Assembly (NCBI GenBank): GCA_903813345.2
Contig: CAIIXF020000003.1
Location: 2,446,109-2,510,108 of the forward strand
DNA: 64,000 bases
Reading direction: 5' to 3'
DNA from: Owenia fusiformis
Lineage: Eukaryota; Annelida; Polychaeta; Sabellida; Oweniidae
Positions 1 to 11,719 of the stretch are shown here, in pieces. A program made the translations under genes and the position numbers. A model generated the notes under the pieces. It did not search any database, was not told where the DNA came from, and worked only from the letters and a program-made list of their open reading frames with translations. Position 1 is the first letter of the stretch, and each line of letters begins with the position of its first letter.

Positions 1-1023
1 AGAGTCATCCCTGCAAATATATAGAAATAGATAGTTAAATTACAAAGAGAATAAAAGAAAAAGGTAGTATTACAAATAAATTAATTGAACTATTTCATTG
101 CAAAATGAACATAAAATACAATTCATCACCTTTTCTATGAATATTTGTTGATATTGATGTCCTTCTTAAATTATTCAGGAAGGGAAAATTCATTGACACT
201 GAGGTGCATATCTTTCCTGTAATAACAAATGGGCCACAACAAATTGCACAAGCATTTACAGCCTATTGCTTTGAACAGTTGGTACCATCTCCCCATTATC
301 TACATCGAGACCACCTTTAAGCATGTTCTTCCAAATAATATATAAACTACCAGGAAAACTATAATATTGGATTTAACTTTATTTTTGATAAGATAAGATA
401 TGGCACAGAGACAAGCTGGCTGTAAAGGTCATATTTCATTGAAAAGAATTCATGAAATTCAAAGAAATTCCACATACTTTATGATATGATATGATACTTT
501 ATGAACAGGCTGGGAGTGGGATAATCGATGGTCCACATGATCTTCATTTGGGGTTTTATAGGTACATGCGACCTTTAGATCAACTGTCTTAGGTACATGC
601 TACCTTTAGATGTAAACAATCACATCATAATATACAGTGTACAAAGTTCAATCTAGTGTCATCCTTTTGTAGTGTCATCCTTTTATGGTGTCATCCTTTT
701 CTTCCAGCCGCTCTAGTTCATTACAAACTAAATTGAAGCACGCACAGGAGAGTGAGGATTTTTGCATTATTGATTCACGTTTATTCAGATGCATTGAATT
801 GTTGATAAGAATCGTAAATACTTTGTTTTCAAATAATAAGCAAGAGATTAAGAGTCATATATTCTTAGTATTAGAAAATACAAGATTGACATTAAATACA
901 AATATAGCAATATGTACTTACTTGTGCTTACTTGAGCTTGTGTTGTAGAAATAAACAACAAGCACCCGAGGAGTGTGGATATCCAAAGACTTGACATTTT
1001 CCGTTTAGATTGTTAATCGTGCG
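1..1023. other. Unassigned AT-rich stretch
   Basis: No gene recognised. There is a short direct repeat (about 17 bp, three copies, roughly 654-702, core GTGTCATCCTTTT) and two near-copies of a 20-bp string containing AGGTACATG at about 560-611. An 87-codon open frame at 685-948 starts inside the short repeat and shows no domain, so I do not call it a gene. Confidence 0.5.
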
Positions 1024-1998
1024 TTAACTGTCTAACTGTAGCTACCCGTTTATGTTTATCTCGTTCTTTTTTTCAAATGTAGTGCCTAATGTATCAAATA
1101 ACGTTTATTTCATTAATTGTTCGGGTTTTCTGTCAGTATGCCGCAGTCGTTCTCTGTCTGCTTACTCCTTTGAATAAATGTAATTGTTCAGTCTTCCCAA
1201 CTTATTCATATAATGATAATGTGCTTTTCTCAGTTCCACCTTCATTTTCTCCTTTACAATAATGTTCACTGCGCTGATTGGTTACTTGCTAATGAAAACA
1301 GCCAATGACGTAATGAAAGAATTATTGATTGAATATAGTAGGCATTGCATTAACTGTCTAACTGTAGCTACCCTTTTATGCTTATCTCGTTCTTTTTTTC
1401 AAATGTAGTGCCTAATGTATCAAATAACGTTTATTTCATTAATTGTTCGGGTTTTCTGTCAGTATGCCGCAGTCGTTCTCTGTCTGCTTACTCCTTTGAA
1501 TAAATGTAATTGTTCAGTCTTCCCAACTTATTCATATAATGATAATGTGGTTTTCTCAGTTCCACCTTCATTTTCTCCTTTACAATAATGTTCACTGCGC
1601 TGATTGGTTACTTGCTAATGAAAACAGCCAATGACGTAATGAAAGAATTATTGATTGAATATAGTAGGCATTGCATTAACTGTCTAACTGTAGCTACCCT
1701 TTTATGCTTATCTCGTTCTTTTTTTCAAATGTAGTGCCTAATGTATCAAATAACGTTTATTTCATTAATTGTTCGGGTTTTCTGTCAGTATGCCGCAGTC
1801 GTTCTCTGTCTGCTTACTCCTTTGAATAAATGTAATTGTTCAGTCTTTCCAACTTATTCATATAATGATTATGTGCTTTTCTCAGTTCCACCTTCATTTA
1901 CTCCTTTACAATAATGTTCACTGCGCTGATTGGTTACATGCTAATGAGAACAGCCAATGACGGAAAGATTTATTGATTGAATATAGTAGGCATTGCAT
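1024..1998. repeat. Tandem repeat, 326-bp unit, three copies
   Basis: Copies begin at 1024, 1350 and 1676, each with TTAACTGTCTAACTG and each ending near GTAGGCATTGCAT. The first two are nearly identical; the third has a small deletion near its end. Each copy contains GCGCTGATTGGTTAC (an inverted CCAAT) close to CAATGACG, a promoter-like combination that also appears in a MITE at 8.15 kb. No coding frame is maintained. Confidence 0.93.
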
Positions 1999-2661
1999 GT
2001 GTTATTGATCGATGAAAATTATTCATTCTACTGGAAGGAATACATGACAAAAATGAGTACTGTTGATCGAGTTTGCTGTTATCATTTACTAATTCACTCT
2101 TAAAAATGAATTACAATGAGTATTTCACAAGTATAAAAATTACTTAAAGTTAAATACTTGTACTTAGTTTTACTTCATTTTACTTAGGTTTTACTTATAT
2201 TGTCATTTTGAGTTTTTTAATTGCTTAATTATGTAAATGGGTATTACAATTACTACAGTAAGTATTTCAATTCCTCTCCTTGCATTAATAAATTCACCAT
2301 AAATTCAGAGTGCCTGTGAAGTCATTTTAATTTTTTTTAATTAATATATATATATCATTGTTTTAAATTACTTATAATTACTTGTAATTACTTTGAATTA
2401 CTTAAAAATTATTCAGTAGTTCAAGATTATTTAAGTAATTTTTTACTTAAAATGAGTAGTACAAGTTCTCAATATAAGGAAATCCAAGTAATATTTTTTA
2501 AGAGTGTTTAAGTCGATTCGATTCACTCATTCGAGTTACTCAGTTATTCATTTGAGTAGCTCAATTTTCTAATTACATATACCTTAAATATGTCACAGGA
2601 ATTGATAGTTGATCTGCCCTTCACGTTGGTGGGAATTGTAAGGAGTGGACGTTTTCAAGGT
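1999..2661. other. Low-complexity ACTT/AATTACTT-rich DNA
   Basis: Between about 2130 and 2480 the sequence is a degenerate mixture of ACTTA, TTACTT and AATTACTT words, with an AT microsatellite near 2345. Nothing gene-like is visible. Confidence 0.6.
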
Positions 2662-3344
2662 AAAGGATTGGTATCGATATGGAGAACTTTTTGAACGCAC
2701 GTTTCTCTTAAACCAGTCATAAAAAAATCTAAAAATTTAACACGTCAATTTAATTGTCATCCTTTGAATGGTAACAATATAATCTGAAAAATATATATGT
2801 ACTTTCATTTATATTGTTTTAGAAAACACATCAAACACTTGTTTTGTTCTTGGTATCACGTTTCCAGAATGAAATGAAACATCCATCCGAACCTCATTGG
2901 AACAAAACGACATAAATACAACATGTTAAGGTCTCTCAATATTGTAATTGTACAAAGGAAATTTTGGTTGATTTTAAAAAAGTGTCTTGTTAATGTTAAT
3001 GTTATCTATTTTGGGGGTATTTTTTTTTAATTTTTGAATACTTTTTTAAAATCAACCTAAAATTACTTTGTATGGCTATAATATTGAGAGGTCTAAAAAC
3101 ATGTTGTATATGCTATTTTGTTTCATTCTCAAGAATTGGTAGAAAGGAGCAAAACTATTGCACTAAAAAACAATAATGTTAACAAAAACAGTTATATAAA
3201 ATATTTCTAAATAATTCTCGCATTAAATTGTTGTCAATCAGTCAACATGACATAAAATACCGTGTTTTTACAGAATGTTTTTAATGATTGGTTTAAGAGA
3301 AAAACATTGTTGAATTCAGTTCTCCATATCGATACCACTCCTTT
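2662..3344. mobile_element. Foldback MITE, 683 bp
   Basis: The left end AAAGGATTGGTATCGATATG is matched by its reverse complement (one mismatch) at about 3319-3344. Complementarity continues inward: the segment around 2930-2990 (CATGTTAAGGTCTCTCAATA) pairs with 3035-3110. The arms are imperfect, about 300 bp each, with a short T-rich loop near 3000-3035. There is no open frame, so this is non-autonomous. The family is unknown and no clear target duplication is seen. Confidence 0.8.
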
Positions 3345-3659
3345 CGTGCTCTAGATGTCACTATTTTTGTAGTTTTGATAATGAACATATATTGATGCTA
3401 AATCAAATTACGTTAAAATTTCGGTTTATTCGTTTGACAATAAAAGTTTTCATGATTTTTTCACAATATGTACATTTACAGGGTCAACCCCGAGTATACT
3501 ATTCGAATATCGGACGGATGCAACCAACACTTTTTCATAAATCATAAATTAAGTAACTATTAGAAGCTTTCAACATTAAAGTCTATGGCAATCTAGCGCA
3601 TCCAAAACAAAAAATAGAAAAGAGTGACATCCATTATATCAGCTTTATTTAGCCATATA
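3345..3659. other. No feature recognised
   Basis: AT-rich sequence with no open frame, repeat or motif that I can support. Confidence 0.4.
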
Positions 3660-4195
3660 AGATAAGATAAAGATAAGATAAGTTTATTGTTCTTTATAGT
3701 GGTAGGTTACACAAATCAACCCAGCCCACCTGGGCTTATCAACCACTTAACAAGTTTAAACATTTTAAATTATACAATTAGTGAAATAAATATCAATCTG
3801 TGTTACTTTGTTATAGATATGGTTACGTCTTTTGACAAAGCACTCCCTTACAAAATGAGCAAATTGTCTTGTCATTTTCTCAAACAGGTACTTTAACTTT
3901 TCCACATTTGTGTCAATACATTTAAAATTGTTATCAATAAAATACCTCTGTCTAATTCCATTATAAAAATGGCAATGAAACACAAAATGTATCTCATCTT
4001 CCACACAATTTTGTTCACATAAACAGCATAATCTTTCTTCTAGTTTTCATTCTTAAAACGACCCGTTTCTATTCTTAATGGTAAAATACCCATACGCAAT
4101 TGTGCTAAAAGTGACCGTTCATATTTACTTAAATTCAATGTCAAATACTTTTCAGTTTCATAATTATGTTAATAGAGAATCTCTTATTGTTTTGT
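3660..4195 (-). mobile_element. LINE 3' fragment, antisense
   Basis: Read on the minus strand, the region encodes a non-LTR retrotransposon C-terminus. It has an ERSLLAQLRMGILPLRIETG stretch, then a cysteine cluster followed by VEDEIHFVFHC. The same order (AQLR-G-LPL-IETGR, then Cys cluster, then VEDE-HF-C) occurs at the end of the larger LINE at 31.7-33.5 kb, so the two belong to the same broad family but not the same copy. The 3' end points left and finishes in a (TTATC)n tail at about 3660-3685. The frame is broken by at least one stop, and everything upstream of the C-terminal domain is missing. This is a dead, 5'-truncated copy. Confidence 0.8.
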
Positions 4196-4676
4196 TTTGA
4201 AGAATTTTTGCAAAATATTATTCGAGATATTCCTATGACTTTTAAGGTTATTGTCTAAATAATTTACATTTTCTGCATTTTAGATCTTTATAAAATTTAT
4301 ATCTTATCAGATACCTTCCGATAATTCCTTTTCTTAGAATCTTTAGAATAAAAAAACGAGAAATTAGCGGAATGGTTTGCACCTGTCTACAGTGTTAAAC
4401 ATTCACCATGATATATTTCGGACAGTAATTCGAAAAGGGATGACACAATACATTTACAATATTAAAACAAAATGTCATGTCATACCATTAGTATTATAAA
4501 GTCCTCATTAATACGTATTGCAATTCCTAATTTGCTACTTGATTGACAAATACGAGATACAATGGATATAACAATCACTAAAGAATCATTCTATTGTAAA
4601 GCAGAAGCAAATTTAAAGTGTTTAACTTTGACAACTATGTTATTAAATTTAATTATTATTTTATTATTATTTAATT
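4196..4676. other. No feature recognised
   Basis: May contain a decayed continuation of the antisense LINE fragment on its left. I see no motif that proves it. Confidence 0.35.
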
Positions 4677-5054
4677 CTCAATAATTCTGTCCTTCAGGGA
4701 CTAAATAGATGTAAAGGGTTTATGGTTCACTAATTCTGTTAGTTCTCCCTATACGTGGTAGTCGTAGAGGTGGGGTGATCTGGTGATCTGGGGAGGCAGT
4801 GATTAAGGGGGGATGAATCTAGGCACATTTTCTATTAAACATCTGACACTCTTGTGGGATCTATTGCTTAGAGCCCCGTCTTGTTGGAAAATGTAATGAT
4901 TCCAAAATGAGCTCATATCTGAATGGTCCAAAAACAACATAATTGGATCATCCAATATCAACATCTGCGACAACCACATATTGGGGAAACAGAATTGATT
5001 TATAATGAACCCCTTACATCTACTCAGTCCCTTACTAAGGATAGAATTGTTGAG
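4677..5054. mobile_element. MITE, 378 bp
   Basis: The left end CTCAATAATTCTGTCCTT is mirrored at 5036-5054 (GATAGAATTGTTGAG). Inward, AGATGTAAAGGGTTTATGG at about 4708-4727 pairs with ATGAACCCCTTACATCT near 5007. The inverted arms are about 65 bp around a unique centre. It is non-coding, and the target duplication is unclear. Confidence 0.72.
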
Positions 5055-6396
5055 AAGTGAAATTCATTGTCTCAACAGCAAATCAATGATACTCATGACC
5101 AATTTAGGCCAAAATTGAGGGCTACAATTGATCAAAATGATGGACATATTGAATGCCTGTTTATGTAAATAAAGTTGACAATAAAACTTTTTTGCAAGTT
5201 TTGGAAAACCCGTTTTGAAACGAAAATGACGTCATTTATATTTTAGACGCTGGTTGACAGACATTATAATAAACTTGAACTTATGATATACCAAATTAAA
5301 GATGAGTAAATTTCATATCCATTGGTATATAATATGACATATTTTCGTCAAGAAAATCAATATTTATTTTTGAAATACGAGTGTCCCATTTTTTGATTTT
5401 TCATACAAAACAGGGGAGATGTACTTTTATTGCATAAATGATATATTTGTGTCACTTTCTATAATCAAATATGTTACTTTGCTTCCACCAAGTCGGTATT
5501 TTTTACTTATTTGATCTTAAAGTATAACTAAAATATACAGCTGCAAAACATGAAATTAGGCAAGGCAAGGCTACCATGTGATAGGCATAGCAAGGCTACG
5601 AATGCCTATATGATGTGTTATGTCTAGAAACTATTTATTGGAACCACTCCATAATAGACATCATGCATATGCTTAAGCTGGAATTCTACTTTTGAGTGAA
5701 ATTAAAAGATGCGATATGAGTAAATAGGTGTTCCAATAGAGGTCAAATATTTGGCTGGTTGGATTTCACTCAAGCTCGAAATGACATAGTTTTTTCTAAT
5801 TTTTTATTTATTTTATTTTACATATAAATAGTGAATCACTTATACCATTTGTTAAGATTGCGTGTGCTCCTTTGGAACTAATTATAACATTGATAAGTAT
5901 ACTTATAAGGGTATATTTAAAAAGATAATGAGGTCAAAAAGGATATGATGATGTTACATCGAGCGTGCATGCTTTCATGTTAAGTCAAAACGCACTTGCT
6001 GCATTCTTAATATTCTCAGGAAAAAAATAAGTAAACGCAAGTGTACACACTAATTTCGAATATCAAATATCATTTCTACCAAAACAGAAATGTTTTCGCA
6101 TTTTTTAGCATAATACAGTCACTGCACTCCACTAAATGACCACTATTTCAGCCTATCTGTGTTCAAACACTTGACTATTCTCCAAAGTATATTTATTTAT
6201 TTAGCCTCTAATACTGAAGAATAGATTGACATAGTTTGATCTAACACTTTACGTTATGCTAATTAAACAATTACAATATAATGGATTGTGCATTTATACA
6301 TGGGCAAAAGTTAGACCCAAAATAACAATGGATGCATTCATAAATCAGCCAAAAATCTTCTTTGGTACATAATTGAGACATTCCTACATGAAATAA
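5055..6396. other. No feature recognised
   Basis: About 1.3 kb of AT-rich sequence. A short degenerate direct repeat (GGCAAGGCTAC / GCAAGGCTACG) lies at 5556-5600. No convincing open frame, splice-bounded exon or TIR pair was seen. Confidence 0.4.
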
Positions 6397-6620
6397 TCAA
6401 AACATTATCCCAATTTTCCATGGGAACTCCATGCCTAAAATAATGTTATATAAAACCTCACTTGAAAGTTTCTTAATTGTAGGATTTTCCTTAATTAACT
6501 TTTCAATCATCACCTTTCTGATATCAGCATAATTATCACAACTCATAATAAAATGGTAAAGATCCGTCAATGAGTTGTTACATTTCTTACATTCATAATT
6601 TGACACTGAATTGGTTATTA
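6397..6620 (-). mobile_element. Probable LINE C-terminal remnant, antisense
   Basis: On the minus strand a 69-residue frame begins MSNYECKKCNNSLTDLYHF and continues MSCDNYADIRK. The spacing of CxxC, then a YHF/HF dipeptide, then C, Y and R resembles the terminal cysteine-histidine domain of the two LINE copies in this window. The rest of the polyprotein is not visible. It could also be a chance cysteine-rich frame; the call rests on motif order alone. Confidence 0.42.
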
Positions 6621-6865
6621 TAAACCTAGAAATAATATTTTCTGGCCTCAGGAATATTCTTCATTTTGCCTTTTGCCACTCGAATAGTATATTAACACGG
6701 ATTGAGATGCGTTTATAATTACGTACTTCAAAAAACGAACTGCGAAACGAAAATTATCGAAATACGCATCCGTAAACGTAACGAGATACGGATGCGGTTA
6801 CGTTTTAGCTAACCCGTTGTGCGAAACCTCTCTTATAATACATATTTCTCCCGTTCGCCTTTAAT

Positions 6866-7077
6866 CAGGCCCGTGACCAGGGGGAGCAGAGGTAGGGTAG
6901 TAGCTGCTCCCCCTTGCCAGAAATTATTTCTAACTCATGCAGTTTTTCACCATTCTGAGCACTTCTGAGCATGAATTTTTCCCAAAACTCAAAAAGCTCA
7001 CCCCCTTGGCAAAAACTTGGCAACCCCCTCCCCCCTTGGCAAAACGCTCCCCCTGACAAATCCTGGCTACGTGTCTG
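6866..7077. repeat. Dispersed repeat with CAGGCCCGTGACCAGG end, copy 1
   Basis: The unit begins CAGGCCCGTGACCAGGGGGA, contains several CCCCTTGGC words, and ends CCTGGCTACGTGTCTG, an imperfect inverted copy of its start. A second, more diverged copy lies at 42806-42965. It is a non-coding TIR-type or SINE-like repeat. The small antisense frames across it are by-products of the CCCCTTGGC repeats. Confidence 0.65.
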
Positions 7078-7168
7078 ATAATGAAACCCCTCGAATAGTT
7101 ATTATGTGATTGGGTGTATTTATTTATAATTAAGTCTGGTGATGAGTACAATAATAATCTTTTTTATA

Positions 7169-7602
7169 CGAGGGTTGTCCCAGAAGTAATGCACATTGTG
7201 ATAAGGGCAAGATTATAAATAATGCTGAAAATATTTTTTATTTTTTCATTCAGTGGTAGTATTACATGAGACACTTTTTGACAAGTATTTTCTCAGAAAC
7301 TAATGAACCAAATTTTAGGAAAATTTGATCAAAGTAGCCCAGGACTATCGCTAGCAAGATACAGAAATATGAAAAAGTTCAGGTAAATGTTATGTGAGTC
7401 CTACGAAATTCAAGATTGCATGTCAAAATATCTCATACCAGAGCAATGCAATGAGAATTTCATAGCGCTTGTGCCAAAAAAAATGGGAAGCGATTTGACA
7501 AGTAATTTCTCAGCAATAGATGAGTCAAATTATTTGAATACTCAACTTGAGGCACATTATGGCATCTTCTGCTAATGCTGTAAATATCTAAGATTGACCT
7601 CG
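7169..7602. mobile_element. Possible mariner-like MITE, 434 bp
   Basis: A TA followed by CGAGGGTTGTCCCAGAAGT (a mariner-style terminus) starts the unit. On the right, ACCTCG is followed by TA at 7603-7604. Only about 6 bp of the two ends match, so the right boundary is uncertain. The 62-codon frame inside (7387-7575) matches no transposase motif that I recognise. Confidence 0.35.
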
Positions 7603-7972
7603 TATTATGTGTGTATCTTTAAATTGAAGACAGTATGTCAAAATTACCAATATCAATGTCAACAATACTTATTAATCCATTTCCAATTTGATAATGAATG
7701 GATTTTGGATATCTGGAGAGGAAGGAATGAATTAGGTGGACATGACACACAAACAAACTATTTTGACTGATTAACAAACGCTATCACCTGATAGCTAGAA
7801 CAAACACTGTGGAGGTCTCATCGCAAAGCTCCGGTATGGGGATTTTTGACATGCTATTTTGAATTTCTTAGTTGTCCCCAAATAATTACCTAATCTTTTT
7901 AATATTTTTACAACTTGCTAATGATACTCTTAGGCTACTTTGTACAAATTTTCAAATTGAATCTGCTTGATA

Positions 7973-8210
7973 TTCACCTTTCCCCAAAGTCAGCTCATGA
8001 ATATTATAATTAGCAAATCTGAAATCACTGACTTCAGAGTAGGGCAGATTTTGTTATCATTTTATAATAAGATCTATTTCACTCATTTGGCGATCTAATA
8101 GAAATTGATTTTTTGGCGCGAAATGTGCCCTGCTTTGACGTCATTGGTTTTCATCGACCAATCAGCGCAGCGGTCAAATGAGTACACTTTGGACTTTGGG
8201 GAAAGGTGAA
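7973..8210. mobile_element. MITE, 238 bp, TA target duplication
   Basis: The left end TTCACCTTTCCCCAAAGTC and right end GACTTTGGGGAAAGGTGAA are exact inverse complements over 19 bp, with TA on both sides (7971-7972 and 8211-8212). It is non-coding. The TA duplication points to the Tc1/mariner superfamily. It ends about 270 bp upstream of the TATA box of the small secreted-peptide gene. Confidence 0.9.
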
Positions 8211-8479
8211 TAGTCATTGTTTAACTGTAAGTATTTATCATTTCATGAGATAATGACTTATATATTTTAAATATTTATACCATGCTTGCGAGATAAGGAT
8301 AATTGGCTTTAAAATTGCAATTTGGAAGAGATATGATGAAAATAGTGTCCTTGGGTGTCCTTCAAGGAGCAATATATAATACAGCGTTTCCATTAATATT
8401 TTATGATAATAGACTGTTCATTAAGCAATTGGTCAGCTTATCAAATCAATATTAGAATACATGCATTTAATTATTCCAA

Positions 8480-8487
8480 TATAAAAG
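8480..8487 (+). promoter_or_regulatory. TATA box of the cysteine-rich peptide gene
   Basis: TATAAAAG lies about 85 bp upstream of a strong splice donor (GAG|GTGAGTAA at 8568/8569). Transcription would be expected to start near 8510, giving an untranslated first exon of about 60 nt. Confidence 0.6.
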
Positions 8488-8509
8488 TAAGTTTTAGGAA
8501 AGTAGATGT

Positions 8510-8568
8510 AGATGCTTTACGCTGAGACAGTACACAAACAAGCTTGTTTAAAGCACACAAACAGCGAG
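8510..8568 (+). other. Predicted 5' untranslated exon
   Basis: It runs from the expected start site, about 30 nt after the TATA box, to the donor GAG|GTGAGT. It contains no ATG. Candidate acceptors just before the coding start are TTTCAG at 8971, TTTCAG at 8978 and TTCAG at 8995. The exon is inferred from signals only. Confidence 0.5.
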
Positions 8569-9003
8569 GTGAGTAAAAATAATTTAAACCATTGAATAAG
8601 GCATTTTTGTTTTGTTTTTTATCACAATATAATTAAACTTTCAAAGTAAAATTATTTGAAAAATAAATCAAACAGGCATACCATTTACATAACTCAAACT
8701 GAACTATTGATCTATATTTGTCATATCTAAAATTTCACGGCAACTTATTCCCGGGAACTTATTCTAGTTCTTTTATTTGACTAAGTGGACATTTTGGGCC
8801 GAATTGCCAAACTAGGTCCCGAACTAGGTATGCAGATTTACTATTTCATTTACCTTATCTTTACTTGATTGCTTTTGTAATAAACCCCTCCTGTTATTGG
8901 ACAATATTGGAGTATTTCTAAATTGTATGCTTGACGTATGTGTCTCTTGTACATAATGTAATTAATTTCAGATTTCAGTATTCTTCAATATTCAGGCTAC
9001 AAG

Positions 9004-9642
9004 ATGCAATCTGGTTCGTGGATTCTGGTGTTAATGGTTGTCATGGCAAGTGTATCGAGTCAACCAACAACAACAACCGAACAGACTGGCAACTTTGATT
9101 CCTTTGAATAGTACGTTTGAAGGCTCATTTAATAGAGTCAGAGTGGACCATTTAAAAAGTCAGCTTTTTGCACATAATTTTTTTATAATATGACTTCACC
9201 AGAATGTGCCTGTTGTTACATTAGGATTGCAAAGGAAATATTGGAAAACGTTGATTCCAACCCCATTATTTCTTTGGTACCACTTTCAATATACCATTCA
9301 TTAGTAGTTTCATTCAACATATATTTTCTTTGGTACCACTTTAAATATAACTTTCATTAGTAGTTTCATTTAACATATATTTGTTTTAGTACCACTTTAA
9401 ATATAACATATTCATTACTAGTTTTATTCAACATACATTTTCTTTGGTACCACTTTGAATATAACATATTCATTAGTAGTTTCATTTAATATACTGTGCT
9501 TCTAACTATTTCATGCACTTATCTATCTTATTATAGTTTGAGATCAATAATTGGTGGAGTTGCTGGTGATCAATGTGGAGGGTGCCCCGAAGGTACAAAG
9601 TGCTGCTACGGCGACGTCGTGGAATGTCAACGTGAGTGTTAG
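9004..9642 (+). CDS. Small secreted cysteine-rich peptide, two coding exons
   Basis: Exon 9004-9110 ends TTTGAATA before donor GTACGT. Exon 9537-9642 follows acceptor TTATAG, with the join in codon phase 2. The product is 70 residues. It opens with MQSGSWILVLMVVMASVSSQ, a typical signal peptide with likely cleavage near residue 19. A Thr-rich propeptide-like stretch follows, then a compact core from about residue 49 with six cysteines spaced C-x2-C-x5-CC-x6-C-x3-C, ending at the last residue. This is the size and layout of secreted knottin-like, antimicrobial or signalling peptides, but I do not recognise the family. A TATA box and untranslated exon lie upstream and AATAAA is at 9726-9731. 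One alternative: CAAC|GTGAGT at 9631 is a good donor, and an exon at 10524-10540 would fit in frame, but that version has five cysteines, so the six-cysteine form is preferred. Confidence 0.72.
9271..9493. repeat. Minisatellite in the peptide gene's intron
   Basis: Four imperfect copies of a unit of about 57 bp, each containing GGTACCACTTT(A/C/G)AATATA, then CATTAGTAGTTT and ATTCAACATA. They fill most of the second intron, between the two coding exons. Confidence 0.85.
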
Positions 9643-9725
9643 AAATCTCAGCTGACAAGATCAAGAACAATACATCAGCCAATTAGAAATTTCAAATATT
9701 TGGCATGTAACTCGAAATGAAAATT

Positions 9726-9731
9726 AATAAA
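9726..9731 (+). terminator. Poly(A) signal AATAAA
   Basis: It lies 84 nt after the peptide gene's stop codon. Its position supports ending the gene in the second coding exon. Confidence 0.5.
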
Positions 9732-9742
9732 CTCACGTTGAT

Positions 9743-11025
9743 TTGTTCCTCATATAAACTTCTTTTTGTATATTCTATTATTCTAAATACATGATCATAA
9801 TTTATTTGAATATAAAAGAGTAAAAATGAATACATATTTTGCTTTTCAACATTATTTATAATGTATGATGTTATAAAGCCATGTCATAGTAAAAGGAATC
9901 TCTCGGAATGATTAATGGAGTCTAATATAAATGTATCCTCCAAAACAGATGTATTGGAGAATTCATTATTATTAGACACCATTTTCTAAAAAAAAAAATT
10001 AAATGAAGCCACAAACTTTGTCCTATAGTGAGGGTATCGGGGAAAAACTGTACATGTAAAACTGTATGAACGTATCTTGCCCATTTCTTAAGTTATCACT
10101 TTTGACATAGGGAAGTTCAAAATAATTTGCGGCAAATAATTCCAAACAATAACGTTGACTCTATTTACATTTTTATTTTTACAATTCAGTACTAATATCC
10201 AAGGAAACATGTTTATTGTTTGTTTGACACACACAAATGTGATAAATAATATATTATTTGAAATTAAACCAGACTTATTGAAAGATTAACGAAAATATGT
10301 TCATTTTCTATTCCTTTGAAAATTGCTCAGGTTACAAAATGCCAATATAGTTTCAATGACGCCGCTTATGAATTTATAAAAAACAATGTGTTTCCTCTGC
10401 AATTTATAAGAAATATGAATATTTTATTTTTCAAATTTTGTATTTATTTTGAAATATCAATTATCGTAAATTGGCCCTTATACAAATTTAAGTACTTTTT
10501 TATTCACATAACTCTTTCAACAGGATATCACGACGAATAAAATGTGAAATGTGATAGGAACATGTATATTAACTAATCAAATTTAAGAAACATTCGACAA
10601 TTGATAATCATTAAGTAAATTAAGAAAATTAATACAAAAAAAATAAAAAAATTAATTGATTAATTCCAATCATAATAACTCGACGACGTAGGAATAGAAA
10701 GAATAAGACTTTTGAATGACATTATTATTGCATAATAACTTATATTCTTATGTTATTTTAATACTTATGTAATCTATACGCTAAATTCTTAATCAAATTA
10801 AGGAGTGGGTGAAATTAGAAATGATTAGAGTTATTTTAGATAGCTGTTAATAACAAAGGGTTTTTGAAATATATATTGACGGAGCTACAACTAATGTCTT
10901 GACCAGTTCATGAATGTTCATTTGTGTAAAAATTCTGTCAAGGTTTGTGTCCTCCAAATCCCATTACATGGGTACATTACAACCTAGGTCCATATGTACC
11001 AGCTGTATACAGTATGTGAATATCC
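9743..11025. other. No gene called
   Basis: AT-rich sequence. It contains the optional short exon of the peptide gene (acceptor CAACAG before 10524, stop at 10538-10540). The 74-codon frame that ends there is mostly hydrophobic and shows no motif. Confidence 0.4.
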
Positions 11026-11418
11026 CAGATGCGAGTAGAAATAATCTTGTTTTACGCCATTAAAAATGCACAATTCAGTCAAACTGATGTCATATTTGGA
11101 ATCTTCATGTAAAATTACATTCAGAAATGTGGTTTTGAAAAGAGTTTATCAAAAGTTGACTTCTAGTCGGGGAGAATCGTCCCCATAGACCCCATGTTGT
11201 AAAACCACAAAAAGTGAAATAACTTTTCTTGTGTTATATTTTCTTTTAGTAGACATATTTAATTTGTATAACTATCAGATACATAAAGGTAATATGAAAA
11301 GTGAACCACTAAAACTGATGCATATTCAAGTTTAAGGGAATTTTGTAATACCCTGCCATGTTAATTCTCCCGAATCAGCCACCTGGTGGCGAAACTGGTA
11401 ACTACCTACTCACATCTG
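11026..11418. mobile_element. MITE family B, copy 1 (393 bp)
   Basis: The ends CAGATGCGAGTAG and CTACTCACATCTG are inverse complements with one mismatch. The interior matches a second copy at 11955-13398 along its whole length (for example CCCCATAGACCCCATGTTGT in both). It is non-coding. Confidence 0.85.
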
Positions 11419-11576
11419 AGTAATTGAAACATAAAATATGAAGTGCCATCTATAAATGCAACTATAAACTTTAAAGTGTAGTTGACCACATGTGTAATAG
11501 TATTGATGCAATCACTGGTTCACGTGCACACGTTACATGTGATATTTGGTTCCTAACCTGTGGACGTCACAAAGGG

Positions 11577-11584
11577 TATAAAAG
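11577..11584 (+). promoter_or_regulatory. TATA box with nearby ACGTCA element
   Basis: TATAAAAG sits 9 bp after GGACGTCACA (a CRE-like half site) and about 43 bp upstream of a small open frame. AATAAA follows at 11878-11883, so the layout is that of a compact, single-exon transcription unit of about 300 bp. Confidence 0.45.
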
Positions 11585-11626
11585 CAGCAGAAATACATAG
11601 AGTTTGACATTTTAAATTCAAAAGAT

Positions 11627-11719
11627 ATGCCTGAAACGTTATCCTCTGAAGATGATGAATCCAAGAGTCTCTTAATGAATAATCACAAGAATGTGTTCAT
11701 TTACACTGTGATAGATTGA
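11627..11719 (+). CDS. Putative 30-residue small ORF
   Basis: It begins MPETLSSEDDESKSLL, an acidic, Ser-rich start, and ends YTVID. It is the first ATG after the predicted start site of the 11577 TATA box. I recognise no family. The frame is short enough to be chance, and the unit could be a retro-derived transcript or a promoter carried by a repeat, since it lies between two MITE B copies. The support is positional (CRE-like site, TATA, ATG, AATAAA in order), not from protein similarity. Confidence 0.28.
   Translation: MPETLSSEDDESKSLLMNNHKNVFIYTVID

Noticed and set aside
685-948. 87-codon frame
   Set aside because: No motif, starts inside a short direct repeat, AT-driven composition and no splice or promoter support.
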